Below, piece after piece: positions 1-9,518 of a stretch of 22,477 bases of DNA (the first letter of the stretch is position 1; each line of letters starts with the position of its first letter). The stretch spans positions 1-22,477 of IMG/VR virus record IMGVR_UViG_3300010148_000135. The stretch is one strand, 5' to 3'. The notes under the pieces are model-generated. The model was not told the DNA's origin. It saw only the letters and a list, made by a program, of their open reading frames with translations, and ran no database searches. The DNA comes from a virus. Both the position numbers and the translations under genes were made by a program.

Positions 1-1252
1 AAATCCAACCATCGTCGTGAAAGTTGTTCTGTAAAAAGCAATCAATGTCATTTGTTGCGTCGTTAATGTAGACTTGTAAAGCCGCACCATCATAAGTACC
101 GCTTTCTTTAATTCTAAATTGAGTAATACCAAGAGTAGAGAAATAAGAACAGTGTTCAATTGCTATACCGTTAGAATTACCTGCTCCAAATAGATGTGAA
201 GCCGTCAATTTAACTGTTTGGTGTCTTGAACTGTCATCTTCTCTAAGTATGAAATTACCAATACCTCTTTGTTGAGTTCCTCCCGTACCGCTCGCAGAAC
301 CTCCACTTCTTCCCTCAATAACGGCAAAAGTGTACCATCCTACTGATAAATCATCTCCAAAGTCTATGTACGATTGAAATGTATTACCTGTAATTTTAGC
401 ATCACCTGTGACAGTTAGAGTACTTCCGTCAAAAGACATGTTTGCCTCTCCAGTTAATGTACCATCCCCATCCGAAGTTAGAACTCTATTGGCTCCATCC
501 GATGCAATTACTTCTGTTAAATCTAAATTGATTGTAGCAGAATAGGCTCCACTTGTAGTATTGGTTTCCGAAGCAATATCAATACCTGCACCTTCGCTTA
601 AATCAACTCCTGTAATGTCACCTTGAGGTGCTAATGCGGCAATTGAAGCGGCTGTGACTGATTTGATTACATCGGAAGAACCAGTATCTTGAATCAAGAC
701 TTTATCATCGCTTGCTACTGTCGCTGTACCAATACCGGAAACAAATAGTCCGTCACTTGTACCAGTAATAGCACTTACTTCGGTGTATGTCCCACCATTG
801 TTTCTACCAATACTAACGCTGTTTTCTGTCTTATTAACAGTTAGGTATTGTATTGGTATTGATGTAGTTCCATTATGTGTGACAACAGCAACAATAGTGT
901 CTCCCGAAGAATATGCAGGGACTTTATCCGGTTCGCTTGGTGTCTTCAAAACAATGTCGTCGTCACTTTCAACAACCACCAAATGATAGCCATTTGTGTG
1001 AGAAGCAGAAAGAGTCAAATTTGGGACTGCGGAAATAGCCACTCTTTTACCGTCTCTAAAAATAACTCCGGACCCAACATCAATCTGTGTAGCACTATCC
1101 ACTGTAATATCAAAACCACTAATAGCATAGTTTTGACCTAATCCATCCGAAAGAGCCTTAATAATTCCGGAATGTGGAAAATCTACGCCGTCTTCAATTT
1201 GGCTCGGCGTACCGTGTGTGCTTTGTCCGTAAAAATTAGGATTGCTTACCAT
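1..1252 (-). CDS. Tail fibre / receptor-binding-type protein, C-terminus beyond window
   Basis: An open frame of 417 codons starts at ATG 1252 (GGAGG lies 9 bases upstream, inside the end of the previous gene) and runs off the left edge without a stop. The protein is rich in Ser, Thr, Gly and Asp and lacks hydrophobic anchors. It carries motifs recurrent in marine phage fibres: a stretch at residues 185-207 like fibre sequences reading VLIQDTGSSDVIKSVT, GDITGV at 211-216 followed by GAGI, and FDGSTLTVTG at 274-283. Established knowledge: such repeats occur in long trimeric tail fibres of marine tailed phages. It is the last visible gene of the tail operon, behind the hub and a small fibre-associated protein, where host-recognition fibres usually sit. 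The receptor and the C-terminal tip domain are not visible. Fibre identity is fairly sure; receptor binding is inferred from position. Confidence 0.75.
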   Translation of the reverse strand, partial: MVSNPNFYGQSTHGTPSQIEDGVDFPHSGIIKALSDGLGQNYAISGFDITVDSATQIDVGSGVIFRDGKRVAISAVPNLTLSASHTNGYHLVVVESDDDIVLKTPSEPDKVPAYSSGDTIVAVVTHNGTTSIPIQYLTVNKTENSVSIGRNNGGTYTEVSAITGTSDGLFVSGIGTATVASDDKVLIQDTGSSDVIKSVTAASIAALAPQGDITGVDLSEGAGIDIASETNTTSGAYSATINLDLTEVIASDGANRVLTSDGDGTLTGEANMSFDGSTLTVTGDAKITGNTFQSYIDFGDDLSVGWYTFAVIEGRSGGSASGTGGTQQRGIGNFILREDDSSRHQTVKLTASHLFGAGNSNGIAIEHCSYFSTLGITQFRIKESGTYDGAALQVYINDATNDIDCFLQNNFHDDGWI

Positions 1253-1253
1253 A

Positions 1254-1592
1254 TCACTCTACCTCCATGAGAACAAAAATTTCCAATGTTTCTGTTGATG
1301 AAAATGGGCCAACTCCGTCAAAGTTCAGCCTATGTACCATGTCGCTACCATTGAACAATCCGGCTTCCCTTATCACCTTTCCCTGTATGACACTACCGGA
1401 AATTGAGATTTTTGCCTCGATAACATTAGCGGTAGATTTTGTCTTGACCAAGGTAGGTGTCACAGAAAGGGCTACATCTAAGTCGTTTGATACTGGATTG
1501 GTGGAGTTTCCTCCAAGCCCTATCTTTGCAGTATCAAACAGGCTGTCTTTAATATATGTTGCAATTTCTTCTTTCAGTTTATCTGTTATCAT
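1254..1592 (-). CDS. Small baseplate / tail-fibre-associated protein
   Basis: This 112-residue protein starts at an ATG overlapping the stop of the 2020-residue hub gene (ATGA junction) with GAGG upstream, so the two are translationally coupled. It has an N-terminal helix (residues 3-18), an IGLGG turn near 24-28, a proline pair of the type found before beta repeats, and the motif VIREAGLF at 73-80 followed by a hydrophobic beta strand at the end. Small proteins with an iGxGxxxxP turn and an I-x-E-x-GLF motif are common between baseplate and fibre genes of tailed phages, where they are thought to connect fibre and baseplate. The exact function is inferred from this pattern and the neighbours. 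Confidence 0.6.
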   Translation of the reverse strand: MITDKLKEEIATYIKDSLFDTAKIGLGGNSTNPVSNDLDVALSVTPTLVKTKSTANVIEAKISISGSVIQGKVIREAGLFNGSDMVHRLNFDGVGPFSSTETLEIFVLMEVE

Positions 1593-4500
1593 GCTAAGTC
1601 CTCTTCAATTAAATTTGTAATGGTTATGGAAGAGCCTCCAAAACCAAGAGTTTTTGTAAATCCTAAAGTCGTAGTAAAGCCTAAAGATGAGCCTCCCGAA
1701 GTTCTTGTCCTAACCAATAGTTTTAATTCTTTTACACTTACTGTATCTAAGAAACTGAATGCATTTACCTTTTCCTCAAACTTTTTGCTTCTAAGAAAAG
1801 CATTTGTTTTCTTTCCAGAAATAATAAGTTCGGAAAAAAGGTCGGAGAGGTCTTTGGAATATCTCCCTAATTCCAATGTCATTAAGCCCGTAAGTTCGTG
1901 AGTCACTTGTAGAACTATGAATCTTGATAATTCAATCCCTTCTTGAACGAGTTCCACATTGATTATGTCTCCCGCTCTTAATTGTGTCAATCCAAAAGAA
2001 CCAATTTTTAAAGATATTTTTTCATTTAAACGAGAATGTAAATTCAGCAAATCATAGGCCTTTGAGTCTACTTCTTCTTGAGATAATAGAGAATCATCTA
2101 CGACTTCAAGGCTCTTTCTTCCCCTTTTCTGTATTGAGCGAAGGTCCCGTCTAACACTTCTATGAGCGTTCCCATACACTATGATTTCATTATAGAAGTC
2201 GAAGAGCGTGGTAGTCTTTCCAAACTCAAAGATTCTAAACTCTCCAGAATCAGTAATTGTAATATGGTTATAATAGGAAGAATCAGTATTTGGTTTGATA
2301 ACAAAAGTACCGTTTTCTTCAACAAGGCTCATATCTTTCTTATCTAATGCAAATTTAATGGCGGAGAATAAATCAATTCCTTGATAGTTTGGTGCCAAAT
2401 ACATAGGGTAGTCAGTAGGGGTTTTTGTAAAGACAAGGCCTTCTTCTTCTAACAATTCATTTACAATATCTTCCGACTCTAAAGAAACTGTAGCCGTTGC
2501 CCCAATAGCGGCCCTTGTAGGATTAATTTTTAATTCTGTAAAAGAAGACACAGTAAATGGCTGTGATACAGAAACTATGCCTTTAGCATTTATTTGCTTA
2601 TCTACACTAAAAGAGTAGTCTTGATTGCTAACGACTGCGAGTTTCTCACCATTGTCTCCATCACTAAAATACATACTGTATTCTCCTTCGGGGAGTAAGT
2701 TCTTAAAAAATAGTCTTCTGTCTTTAATAACTAAACCGGTATCTTGGGAGGCATAGTCTGTATCAATGGCAACAAACATAGAAAGAACCCCTTCATTCTC
2801 TACTGAATTATTTCCACCGAGAGTTCCCTCTTGATATTCATATGCCGACTTAAAGGAATAGGTTTCATTTTTATTTGCTTTCTTGGTGTACTGTGGCTTA
2901 AGGACATTTAAGTGAATATCGTTTGGGAAAAAGTCATACAGGCAAGTCTCGTTTGGTTGCATCACTCGGTAGGCAGTATTAGCAGTTAAAATCGTATCAG
3001 TAAGAATTTCGTGATTACTTATGGTACTGCTATCGACTTCGTGTGAAACAACATAAATAAGTTCGTCTGGAGCAACACTTACCATTCTCTTTGACAAAGT
3101 TTCACTACCTGTTGTTATGGTAGTGTTGTTTAAATTTTTACCTTTTTCTGGAACTAAGTAGCATCCTGTTAAATCAATAAAATTAAGAAAGTGATTTACT
3201 CCAGCAGATGTGCTAAAAGTAGCCTTGTTTAAATTACCATTAGAAGACTTAACTGTGGCAGTTGATAAAGTGCCCACCCAAAGCCTCGGTTTGAATACCA
3301 TATATGCCCCATCTACAGGGAATGGGTCGGAGGTCTGTTCGTCGCTTGTGCCAGTATCTCCATGGTTTCTTAGTCCCTTGTAGTGGGTGCCGCTTTTCAT
3401 ACCAAAGTGCGTAAAATTACCACTGTTAGTGGTAATGGTTTCTTTACCTACCAAAACTTGTGTAGTCTCTCCTTCTTCTAACTTAAATCTGCCACCAGTT
3501 TCAACATCGAACCTGTCAAGAGCAACACCAATTAGGCCATCATAGTGCCTTGCACTATTTGATTTATTTGTAGTGAGGTGGAATAGGGGGCGAATCGCAT
3601 TGTAATCGTAGTCAATAATTTCAGTATGCTCCGTCGTTAGCATCCAAATTGGCAAATCTATTTCATAGTCCGTAGGCAGTGTGATTTGTCCCGCACCGTT
3701 TGGATTATATTGGCAATAGTCTGGCACAACTACGCACTTTAATGGATGAATTGCATCTTCATTGTCACCTGCTCGACTAAAGGTATCTTCTTTTGACCTG
3801 CCGTAATAATCGTGGGATTTAAGAACAAACTTAGCAACAGTGGTTGCCGCATTTCCATTATTAGTCAAATAGCCATTTGCTTTCAAAGTGTGGCTTGTAG
3901 CGGTTGCTGTTGATTGAACTTGGCCAATTAAACTTCCATTCGTAGCATCGAATAAATAGTCGTCTGCGGTTAATTGAAAGGCACTTCCGTTAAAAGAAAT
4001 AGTTGTTCCGGATATAGAGGATACAGTGTTAGTGATGGCAGTAAAGTCTCCTTGGAAAGGAACGCTGTTAAATTTTCTTTCTATTTGGGTAATTGGTTTT
4101 TCCGGATTAACAGGGTTATATAAAAAATCAAAACATACTTCTGTTAGTCTCATAAGACCAAAGTTCTTTAGTTGAGAAACATCTTGCTCGCTTTCAAAAT
4201 TTATTGTTTGGAAGTTAATATCTTTAATTCCCAACCTACTTCCGCTAAAAACTTCAGCATCTTTTGTCTTTTTATTTTCTAATAAAAGCATGCTATAGTT
4301 TGTTAAAGACTTAGTAGAAGCACCACTATTAGAATGTGCTAAACTGTCTGTTCTTAATGCACTGTATGGTTGTAAGTCTGAATTGATGTATAAGAATAGC
4401 CTTAGAGCAGAAGGGTCAGCATAACAGAATGAGTTTTTCCAAAGCGAAGCAGAAAAACTTGTAGCCAAAACAGAACTGTCTGTCTTATGTATTCTTACAT

Positions 4501-7500
4501 CTGTCGCATTAGAACCGAAAGGACTGGTATGGCCTCTAAAATCTAATGGGAAGGTTCTATATGAAGAGTCTGTTTTATCAAACTCATTTAAATTAGTTGA
4601 GCCACTATTTGGTTTAAACTGGTATGTTGAAAGATAATAGTTTAATAGGCTTCTATTCTTATAGATTGTAGGGTTAGTGAAGTCGTCAAAGGTGTTTGTA
4701 GCGATAATTCCTGCGGCGGGATTTATCATTTTGACATTTAAATCAAAATTACCAATAACCAATCCTGTTGCCTTATACATCATTTGACCATGCTTTGAAG
4801 TGTAATCCCCAGAACCGTTAATGTTTTCAGCATTCAATGGTATTACTCCATAAGTAGAACTCATAAGAGGATGAGGGTGAGAAAGAATCTTTCCTCCCCA
4901 TAAGTGCATTCCATTGATAACTGCTAAATCATTAGTGGGCTTACTTGCAGAATAAACAACATCACCCACGGAAAAATTATACACATCTCGGTCAAGGCCG
5001 ATAAGAGTCGCATCGCTCCCACCACTGACTTTTCTTGGCTGAACACTTACAATGTTTCCAACAAATGTTTTATCATCTCCCACAAACATAGGAGTACCTA
5101 CCTTTAGAGCATATGCGGCTGTAGAATCAATAACCACAAAGTAGTCTCCTTTGGTATCTATGGAGTTTGTAATCGTCACTGTACCTGCTTGGGTAAAGGT
5201 GTATTCGCTTGTTTCAAAATGGTAGTCTACTTTTCTACCCAATGTAATTGGAACATAGGGAGCAATTTCAATATCTGTGGAATTGTCTTTCTTGCTAATA
5301 GAGACTATTTCATAATCTATTAGTGTGTTAGCAACCTCAAATGTGGAAGGCGAGGAAGAACCAAACTCATCATGTAGTTTGGCTTGGAAAGCCCTATCCT
5401 TAGAGATACCATTAGGGCCGTTAATAGAATAACCCAATGCTTTTGAATTAGTATTGCTACTGCTCCCTACCAAAGAATCGGCGTCGGCACCGATTGGGTG
5501 AACAACGCCATTTAATGTTTCTGCCACTTGTCTAATTTGGGAACCACTTGTAAAGAACACTCCTTTGTTAGCACTACCAGTAAGGGAAGTAGGGCTGTTT
5601 GTAGCCAAATGCGAAGAACCTAAAGATTTACTCAAAATGTAGTTCTTTTCGAGGTCCATAAAAACAGCCTCCGAAACTACTTTTGTTTGAGAAGGGGTAA
5701 TTGTGTATTGTCTTTTGGTAGCACCGCTAAAATATGTTGATGAAGTAAGCACCTCCCCAATATACCCATTAACAGTAAAGAGTTTAGTTCCTACAACAGG
5801 GTAGTTATCAAATGCCGCACCATCACCAGTATTATCTACAATACCGGTTTGGAAAGTGGTGTCGCCTAAATCTAATGTATGAGTAGTACTGCTTTTGATA
5901 TTGCCTAAATCATTATACGGGCTGTTGGAAGAATATACAATTTCTTCCGAAAACAAAGTGTTTGTGTTGACAATGGGCGAGAGTAATTTATTAAACCTGT
6001 CTCTTCCTTTAATTTCCATAATTGTTTGCCCTTGCTCCTTAACACTGTCAATTTGCTCAATCTCACCATTGAATCTTTCGACAAACACTGCGTAAGAACC
6101 GTTAGCATATTTCATAGGGTTTCCAGTATAAGAATCACCTGCGAATGAAAGAGTGAGCATTGATTTCTTTTTGTCACAAGCAGTGACGGAAGCATACAAG
6201 TCATTCATGTTTGGAGAAGTGAACCCGACATAGAGTTTAGAGAACCTTGAGTCAATCAAGTCCATGTTGAGAAGAAGAGTCTTGTCTGTAGCATTAAAGG
6301 CCCTCCTGTAGAGCACAGCAGACGAAGAAGGGCTAAGGGTAGCAGTGGCAAAAAGCCCGTCGCTCTCGGCTCTTATTTTAGCATTAAATGTTATCGTTTG
6401 ATTGTTGTTTGAGAAACTACCTATGCCAGCACTGGCGACAACAAGTATCTTGTCGTCAATCTTAACTTCGTCGCCTACATTCAAAACTGCTCCTAAGTCA
6501 TAATCTGTTTCAAAGACATAACTATTAGTTCCGGCGGTTGAAGAGTATCTTGCCCCAACATCAAAGAATTCTTCCAAGTCTCCTCTATGAACCAAATGCC
6601 TTACTCGATATTTGCCAAATGGTTTAATCTTCTTTGGCATAATCCTTCCAGCATCAAGTATTCGGGTTTCAGCAAAGCCGCCCTTGCCATTAACAGATTC
6701 TGTGTTCTCATGCCCCATCACACCATAAGCAAAATTAGCCTTCAATGGCGAAGTATCGTAGTGCAAATATCTGTATGGCCCACCAGTATTGAATCCGGAA
6801 TGAATGTAATCATTAGTGTCTCTTCGAGCGTTTGGGAATATTTCATCATAATCGTCAGTATCGGCAGTAATAGACTGGCCTTCATTGACAGTAATTGTTC
6901 CGCTAATGGTGTTATCTAAAAATCTTAATTTATCTGTTAAACTTATTTTAAGCCGATACTTGCTATAATCAATAAGACTGCTACCAAAGTCTTGGACTGT
7001 TCTAAAAGTGATGCTTGTTCTATCTCCCGAAGAACCTGCGGTCAAAGCAAAACTTGTTGCAGTCCCTCCGTTAATTGTAGCATAGTATTTTTTATTGTGA
7101 TTTAACTCATCTTTTTTGTCAAGCCTATCATTGTGAAAGTAAAACAGTGGTCTTGAACAAACCAGTTCTTCTTGTAGTTCTCTTTTAATTCCAGCAGATA
7201 CCGCATGAACTTCTAAAGACTTAAGTTCCCCAGTAAATATGATAAATTTACTACCCTTTGGTATCTCTTTGCCAATCTTAGGCTCAAACTCAAATGCGTC
7301 ACCTGCAACATCTTCTGTAATTATTTCTGTAATTCTTGCAAAATGGTGCTCTAAATGATTATCGGAATGTAAAAGAACATAATAGTTTCTTGTAGCAAAG
7401 TCAGCAGGAGCAAAAGAAATGCCTTCTGCTTTGTAAGAATCATAGCATTTTATTCTAAATCCTTTAGTTGTAATCAAATTGTCATAACTGTTAGTATTCC

Positions 7501-7651
7501 CACTAAAATGTGTTAATGTAAAAGTATCATCCATTTCTGGACTAACTCTCATAAACATTCTTTCTCCGCTTGTATAGACCGAACTTCCTCCCGAAGTGAA
7601 CTTTGGGTTCGTTGGTGCTTCACTAATAGATGGGGTGACTGTTAATGCCAT
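1589..7651 (-). CDS. Giant tail hub / tail-tip protein (2020 aa)
   Basis: The largest gene of the window; it starts at ATG 7651, which overlaps the TAA of the lectin-like gene (TAATG), with GAGGTG upstream. Most of the protein (about residues 1-1750) is beta-rich, Ser/Thr/Asn-rich and without membrane segments, and looks like an array of Ig-like or fibre-like beta modules. Only the end is recognisable: about residues 1760-1935 resemble the hub domain of phage Tal/gpP/gp27-like proteins, including EIIVYGN, a SIQKRGRKS stretch, a conserved A-x-DLL helix and LRAGDIINVE, followed by LELGRYSKDL. The C-terminus has a short LGF repeat (LGFTTTLGFTKTLGFGG). Position after tape measure and distal tail genes matches a tail tip. 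Hub domains usually sit near the N-terminus, so this arrangement is odd. Host-adhesion or carbohydrate-binding roles of the large N-terminal part are guesses. Confidence is high for a tail structural protein and moderate for the hub. Confidence 0.7.
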   Translation of the reverse strand: MALTVTPSISEAPTNPKFTSGGSSVYTSGERMFMRVSPEMDDTFTLTHFSGNTNSYDNLITTKGFRIKCYDSYKAEGISFAPADFATRNYYVLLHSDNHLEHHFARITEIITEDVAGDAFEFEPKIGKEIPKGSKFIIFTGELKSLEVHAVSAGIKRELQEELVCSRPLFYFHNDRLDKKDELNHNKKYYATINGGTATSFALTAGSSGDRTSITFRTVQDFGSSLIDYSKYRLKISLTDKLRFLDNTISGTITVNEGQSITADTDDYDEIFPNARRDTNDYIHSGFNTGGPYRYLHYDTSPLKANFAYGVMGHENTESVNGKGGFAETRILDAGRIMPKKIKPFGKYRVRHLVHRGDLEEFFDVGARYSSTAGTNSYVFETDYDLGAVLNVGDEVKIDDKILVVASAGIGSFSNNNQTITFNAKIRAESDGLFATATLSPSSSAVLYRRAFNATDKTLLLNMDLIDSRFSKLYVGFTSPNMNDLYASVTACDKKKSMLTLSFAGDSYTGNPMKYANGSYAVFVERFNGEIEQIDSVKEQGQTIMEIKGRDRFNKLLSPIVNTNTLFSEEIVYSSNSPYNDLGNIKSSTTHTLDLGDTTFQTGIVDNTGDGAAFDNYPVVGTKLFTVNGYIGEVLTSSTYFSGATKRQYTITPSQTKVVSEAVFMDLEKNYILSKSLGSSHLATNSPTSLTGSANKGVFFTSGSQIRQVAETLNGVVHPIGADADSLVGSSSNTNSKALGYSINGPNGISKDRAFQAKLHDEFGSSSPSTFEVANTLIDYEIVSISKKDNSTDIEIAPYVPITLGRKVDYHFETSEYTFTQAGTVTITNSIDTKGDYFVVIDSTAAYALKVGTPMFVGDDKTFVGNIVSVQPRKVSGGSDATLIGLDRDVYNFSVGDVVYSASKPTNDLAVINGMHLWGGKILSHPHPLMSSTYGVIPLNAENINGSGDYTSKHGQMMYKATGLVIGNFDLNVKMINPAAGIIATNTFDDFTNPTIYKNRSLLNYYLSTYQFKPNSGSTNLNEFDKTDSSYRTFPLDFRGHTSPFGSNATDVRIHKTDSSVLATSFSASLWKNSFCYADPSALRLFLYINSDLQPYSALRTDSLAHSNSGASTKSLTNYSMLLLENKKTKDAEVFSGSRLGIKDINFQTINFESEQDVSQLKNFGLMRLTEVCFDFLYNPVNPEKPITQIERKFNSVPFQGDFTAITNTVSSISGTTISFNGSAFQLTADDYLFDATNGSLIGQVQSTATATSHTLKANGYLTNNGNAATTVAKFVLKSHDYYGRSKEDTFSRAGDNEDAIHPLKCVVVPDYCQYNPNGAGQITLPTDYEIDLPIWMLTTEHTEIIDYDYNAIRPLFHLTTNKSNSARHYDGLIGVALDRFDVETGGRFKLEEGETTQVLVGKETITTNSGNFTHFGMKSGTHYKGLRNHGDTGTSDEQTSDPFPVDGAYMVFKPRLWVGTLSTATVKSSNGNLNKATFSTSAGVNHFLNFIDLTGCYLVPEKGKNLNNTTITTGSETLSKRMVSVAPDELIYVVSHEVDSSTISNHEILTDTILTANTAYRVMQPNETCLYDFFPNDIHLNVLKPQYTKKANKNETYSFKSAYEYQEGTLGGNNSVENEGVLSMFVAIDTDYASQDTGLVIKDRRLFFKNLLPEGEYSMYFSDGDNGEKLAVVSNQDYSFSVDKQINAKGIVSVSQPFTVSSFTELKINPTRAAIGATATVSLESEDIVNELLEEEGLVFTKTPTDYPMYLAPNYQGIDLFSAIKFALDKKDMSLVEENGTFVIKPNTDSSYYNHITITDSGEFRIFEFGKTTTLFDFYNEIIVYGNAHRSVRRDLRSIQKRGRKSLEVVDDSLLSQEEVDSKAYDLLNLHSRLNEKISLKIGSFGLTQLRAGDIINVELVQEGIELSRFIVLQVTHELTGLMTLELGRYSKDLSDLFSELIISGKKTNAFLRSKKFEEKVNAFSFLDTVSVKELKLLVRTRTSGGSSLGFTTTLGFTKTLGFGGSSITITNLIEEDLA

Positions 7652-8316
7652 TACTCATCCACCTCTTCAAATCTTAAGTAAAGTAGGGTTTCATTATAAC
7701 TCGGCAATAAATTATACAAGCCCCCAAAATCACTTTTTGAAATACTCGTTATCGCCATTTCGTGCAACTCTCCCATAAATTGCTTATTGGTCGTAGCCGA
7801 ACTGGCCCCTGTAGAACCTCCTCCCGTTGCCCCCAAATATAGATTCTCATTAGCGAAGGTAAAGGAATCTGTACGAGTATGGGTGCCACTACCCACTAAT
7901 TGGCCATTTAAGAAAATGTCAATGGCATGTGCAGTATCATTCCAAGAGCAAGCAACATGATACATGTTATTGATATAGTTTGGCTCTTGAGTGTCTTTGA
8001 TGTAAATGGTATTGTTTGGAGCACTTGTTGATATAGTCACAGAAGGCACACCGCTAAGAAGAATATCGCTACCGCCAATACTGTCAATATATCCAATAGA
8101 AACAAAATCTTGACCGTCCCGAATAAAAAGTTCTAATCTGTTATTGTCAAAAAAATAGTTTGTGTTAGAAACCGTTAGTGTGGCACTGTTCACCGCAGAA
8201 ACAGTCGCTACTCCCCGATACTGCGCTCTACCATCTTCATTGAAACCTACCTCGTCTTCCGAAGATGAGTAAAAGTATTGGGATTCTTCATTTGCTGTTA
8301 TGACAACTCCCTTTGA
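7651..8316 (-). CDS. LamG/concanavalin-like tail protein, C-terminal half (other frame)
   Basis: This frame has no ATG, GTG or TTG between its upstream stop (8346-8344) and a GTG at 8193, which has no well-spaced ribosome site. Coding-quality sequence already runs from about 8316. The half carries the second part of a LamG/concanavalin A-like fold: NNMYHVACSW, then IDIFLNGQLVGSG, NLYLGATGG and FMGELHEMAI, the classic order W-x-HVA, L-x-lxlNG, lxIG, and G-x-lxxl. The first strands of such a fold are in the preceding ORF in the neighbouring frame. Joining both at the TTTT run (8316-8319) by a -1 shift gives one smooth protein of 396 residues. Either the gene is expressed by frameshifting, it is broken, or a T is missing from the assembly. 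Probable role: carbohydrate-binding tail or fibre component. Confidence 0.7.
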   Translation of the reverse strand, partial: SKGVVITANEESQYFYSSSEDEVGFNEDGRAQYRGVATVSAVNSATLTVSNTNYFFDNNRLELFIRDGQDFVSIGYIDSIGGSDILLSGVPSVTISTSAPNNTIYIKDTQEPNYINNMYHVACSWNDTAHAIDIFLNGQLVGSGTHTRTDSFTFANENLYLGATGGGSTGASSATTNKQFMGELHEMAITSISKSDFGGLYNLLPSYNETLLYLRFEEVDE

Positions 8317-8840
8317 AAATACTCCATGGTGTTGCTTCCGAGTTTAACACCGACCTTTATTTTATATTCTGCCGGTTGGTTCTCATTATGAAGAGTTGAA
8401 TTGACTAAACTAATTTGCAAATTGGTACTGCTAAAGAGTCGCATTTCGTGAGTCAATCTCGCAGTGTTTGAAAGATACAATTGGTTCTGCCATTGGGCCT
8501 GTGTACCTGCTGTGAAAATATCTTCATTCAATGCCGACATTATCTTCTTACTATTAGAAAGTGTATTATTTGCACTTGCTGTCAAACTTCCACCTGTAGG
8601 AACCAAACCATGTCCGGAACCCGAAATACTGCCATAGCCATTTATGTCATAAGGAGTGACCACTGCCTCAAATGTAAAGTCGCCAGTATGTCCCCAAATG
8701 CCATAGGTAATGTCGTCAGTAGTGTCGGAGGAAACTCCGGAATCTACAATGTTATCGCTGTATCCGATTGTAGCAAAAGCGTTGCACATGATTGGAAAAA
8801 CCAATGATTTTTGTTCGCCAGTGAAAACAGAATACGACAA
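8298..8840 (-). CDS. LamG/concanavalin-like tail protein, N-terminal half
   Basis: The likely start is TTG 8840, six bases after GAGGTG; the GTG at 8849 belongs to the ribosome site itself. The 180-residue product contains YGIWGHTGDFTFEAVVTPYD, a typical first strand of LamG-like domains in phage tail proteins, followed by more beta strands (MRLFSSTNLQISLV, EYKIKVGVKL). It stops abruptly at 8298-8300 right after MEYFQRELS. The downstream ORF in the -1 frame continues with the missing half of the same fold, and the two frames overlap over 8298-8343. A lectin-like tail protein between a Dit-like gene and the hub gene would be exposed at the tail tip. As written the half fold is unlikely to be stable alone, which argues for frameshift expression or a sequence error. 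Confidence 0.7.
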   Translation of the reverse strand: MSYSVFTGEQKSLVFPIMCNAFATIGYSDNIVDSGVSSDTTDDITYGIWGHTGDFTFEAVVTPYDINGYGSISGSGHGLVPTGGSLTASANNTLSNSKKIMSALNEDIFTAGTQAQWQNQLYLSNTARLTHEMRLFSSTNLQISLVNSTLHNENQPAEYKIKVGVKLGSNTMEYFQRELS

Positions 8841-8850
8841 AATTAACACC

Positions 8851-9513
8851 TCATGGTAATACTGTTGCTACTTGGAAGTCCATAGAAAATTCTATCTCTA
8901 CGCTTTCTGCTGAAAGGGTGGGGCTAAAACTCGCAATAAATCCCTTTACCCCACTATCTGTAAGTAAGTCGGGAAACGCACTTCTTAGTGCAACAAAGGT
9001 ATTATCTTTGCTATTAGCGGCTCCTCTCGATTTGAAGGTAAATGGAATTAAAGGAATGTTGTCTTCAGTAGTGAGGTGAGGATTTGTAGTATCTATTCCA
9101 GTACGGTATGCATAATTAGAGTCTACGAAAGAAGGCATAAGAATAACAAGTTCATCAAATGCTTGGTACTTTGCAAGACCTGTTGAATCTACACCCGAAG
9201 CAATCATTTGTGCAATTTCATGGGCTGAAAAGAAAAGACTCTTTGCCGCACCACCATCTGTTGTGTGACTTCTTTTGAGCCGTGAAGATACAATGAACCC
9301 ACTTAAGTTCATTCTTTTATTTGACATTCCTAAATCTAAAGCCAAGGTAGTTGATTCTCCTGTTGCTAATCCACTTAACGGTAAAGGAAATGCGGGAATT
9401 GTTTTGTCTACACTAATACCAACACTGGTAAGCCGTAGAGGAATGGTATCAACCTCTAAGTCAGTACCTTTGAAATTCTTTAGTTTCAAGTATGCGTAAA
9501 ACTCTCTTGCCAT
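8851..9513 (-). CDS. Putative distal tail (Dit-like) / baseplate protein
   Basis: The start chosen is ATG 9513, five bases after AGGTGA, rather than the in-frame GTG at 9522, which lies inside that ribosome site. The 220-residue protein begins MAREFYAYLKLKNFKG and is mixed alpha/beta with no signal peptide or membrane segment. It has a hydrophobic beta-rich N-terminus (IPLRLTSVGISVDKTI), a loop, then a strand NLSGFIVSSRLKRS, and ends in strand-rich sequence (EIEFSMDFQVATVLP). The gene directly follows the tape measure gene, whose TGA overlaps the ribosome site. In siphovirus maps this slot holds the distal tail protein that caps the tube and binds the hub. I infer the role from position and the beta pattern; sequence similarity to a known Dit is not clear to me. 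Confidence 0.5.
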   Translation of the reverse strand: MAREFYAYLKLKNFKGTDLEVDTIPLRLTSVGISVDKTIPAFPLPLSGLATGESTTLALDLGMSNKRMNLSGFIVSSRLKRSHTTDGGAAKSLFFSAHEIAQMIASGVDSTGLAKYQAFDELVILMPSFVDSNYAYRTGIDTTNPHLTTEDNIPLIPFTFKSRGAANSKDNTFVALRSAFPDLLTDSGVKGFIASFSPTLSAESVEIEFSMDFQVATVLP

Positions 9514-9518
9514 TGTAA

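Noticed and set aside
783-1141. Overlapping plus-strand ORFs of 67 and 88 codons
   Set aside because: The minus-strand fibre frame is open across the whole stretch and contains fibre motifs, so these are antisense shadows.
1620-1700. LGF repeats at the hub C-terminus as a DNA repeat or CRISPR-like array
   Set aside because: Only about three copies of a very short peptide repeat, not conserved at nucleotide level and without spacers.
6587-6919. Plus-strand ORF (110 codons) opposite the hub gene
   Set aside because: A shadow of the 2020-residue gene with no ribosome site and no family-like pattern; the whole window codes on the minus strand.
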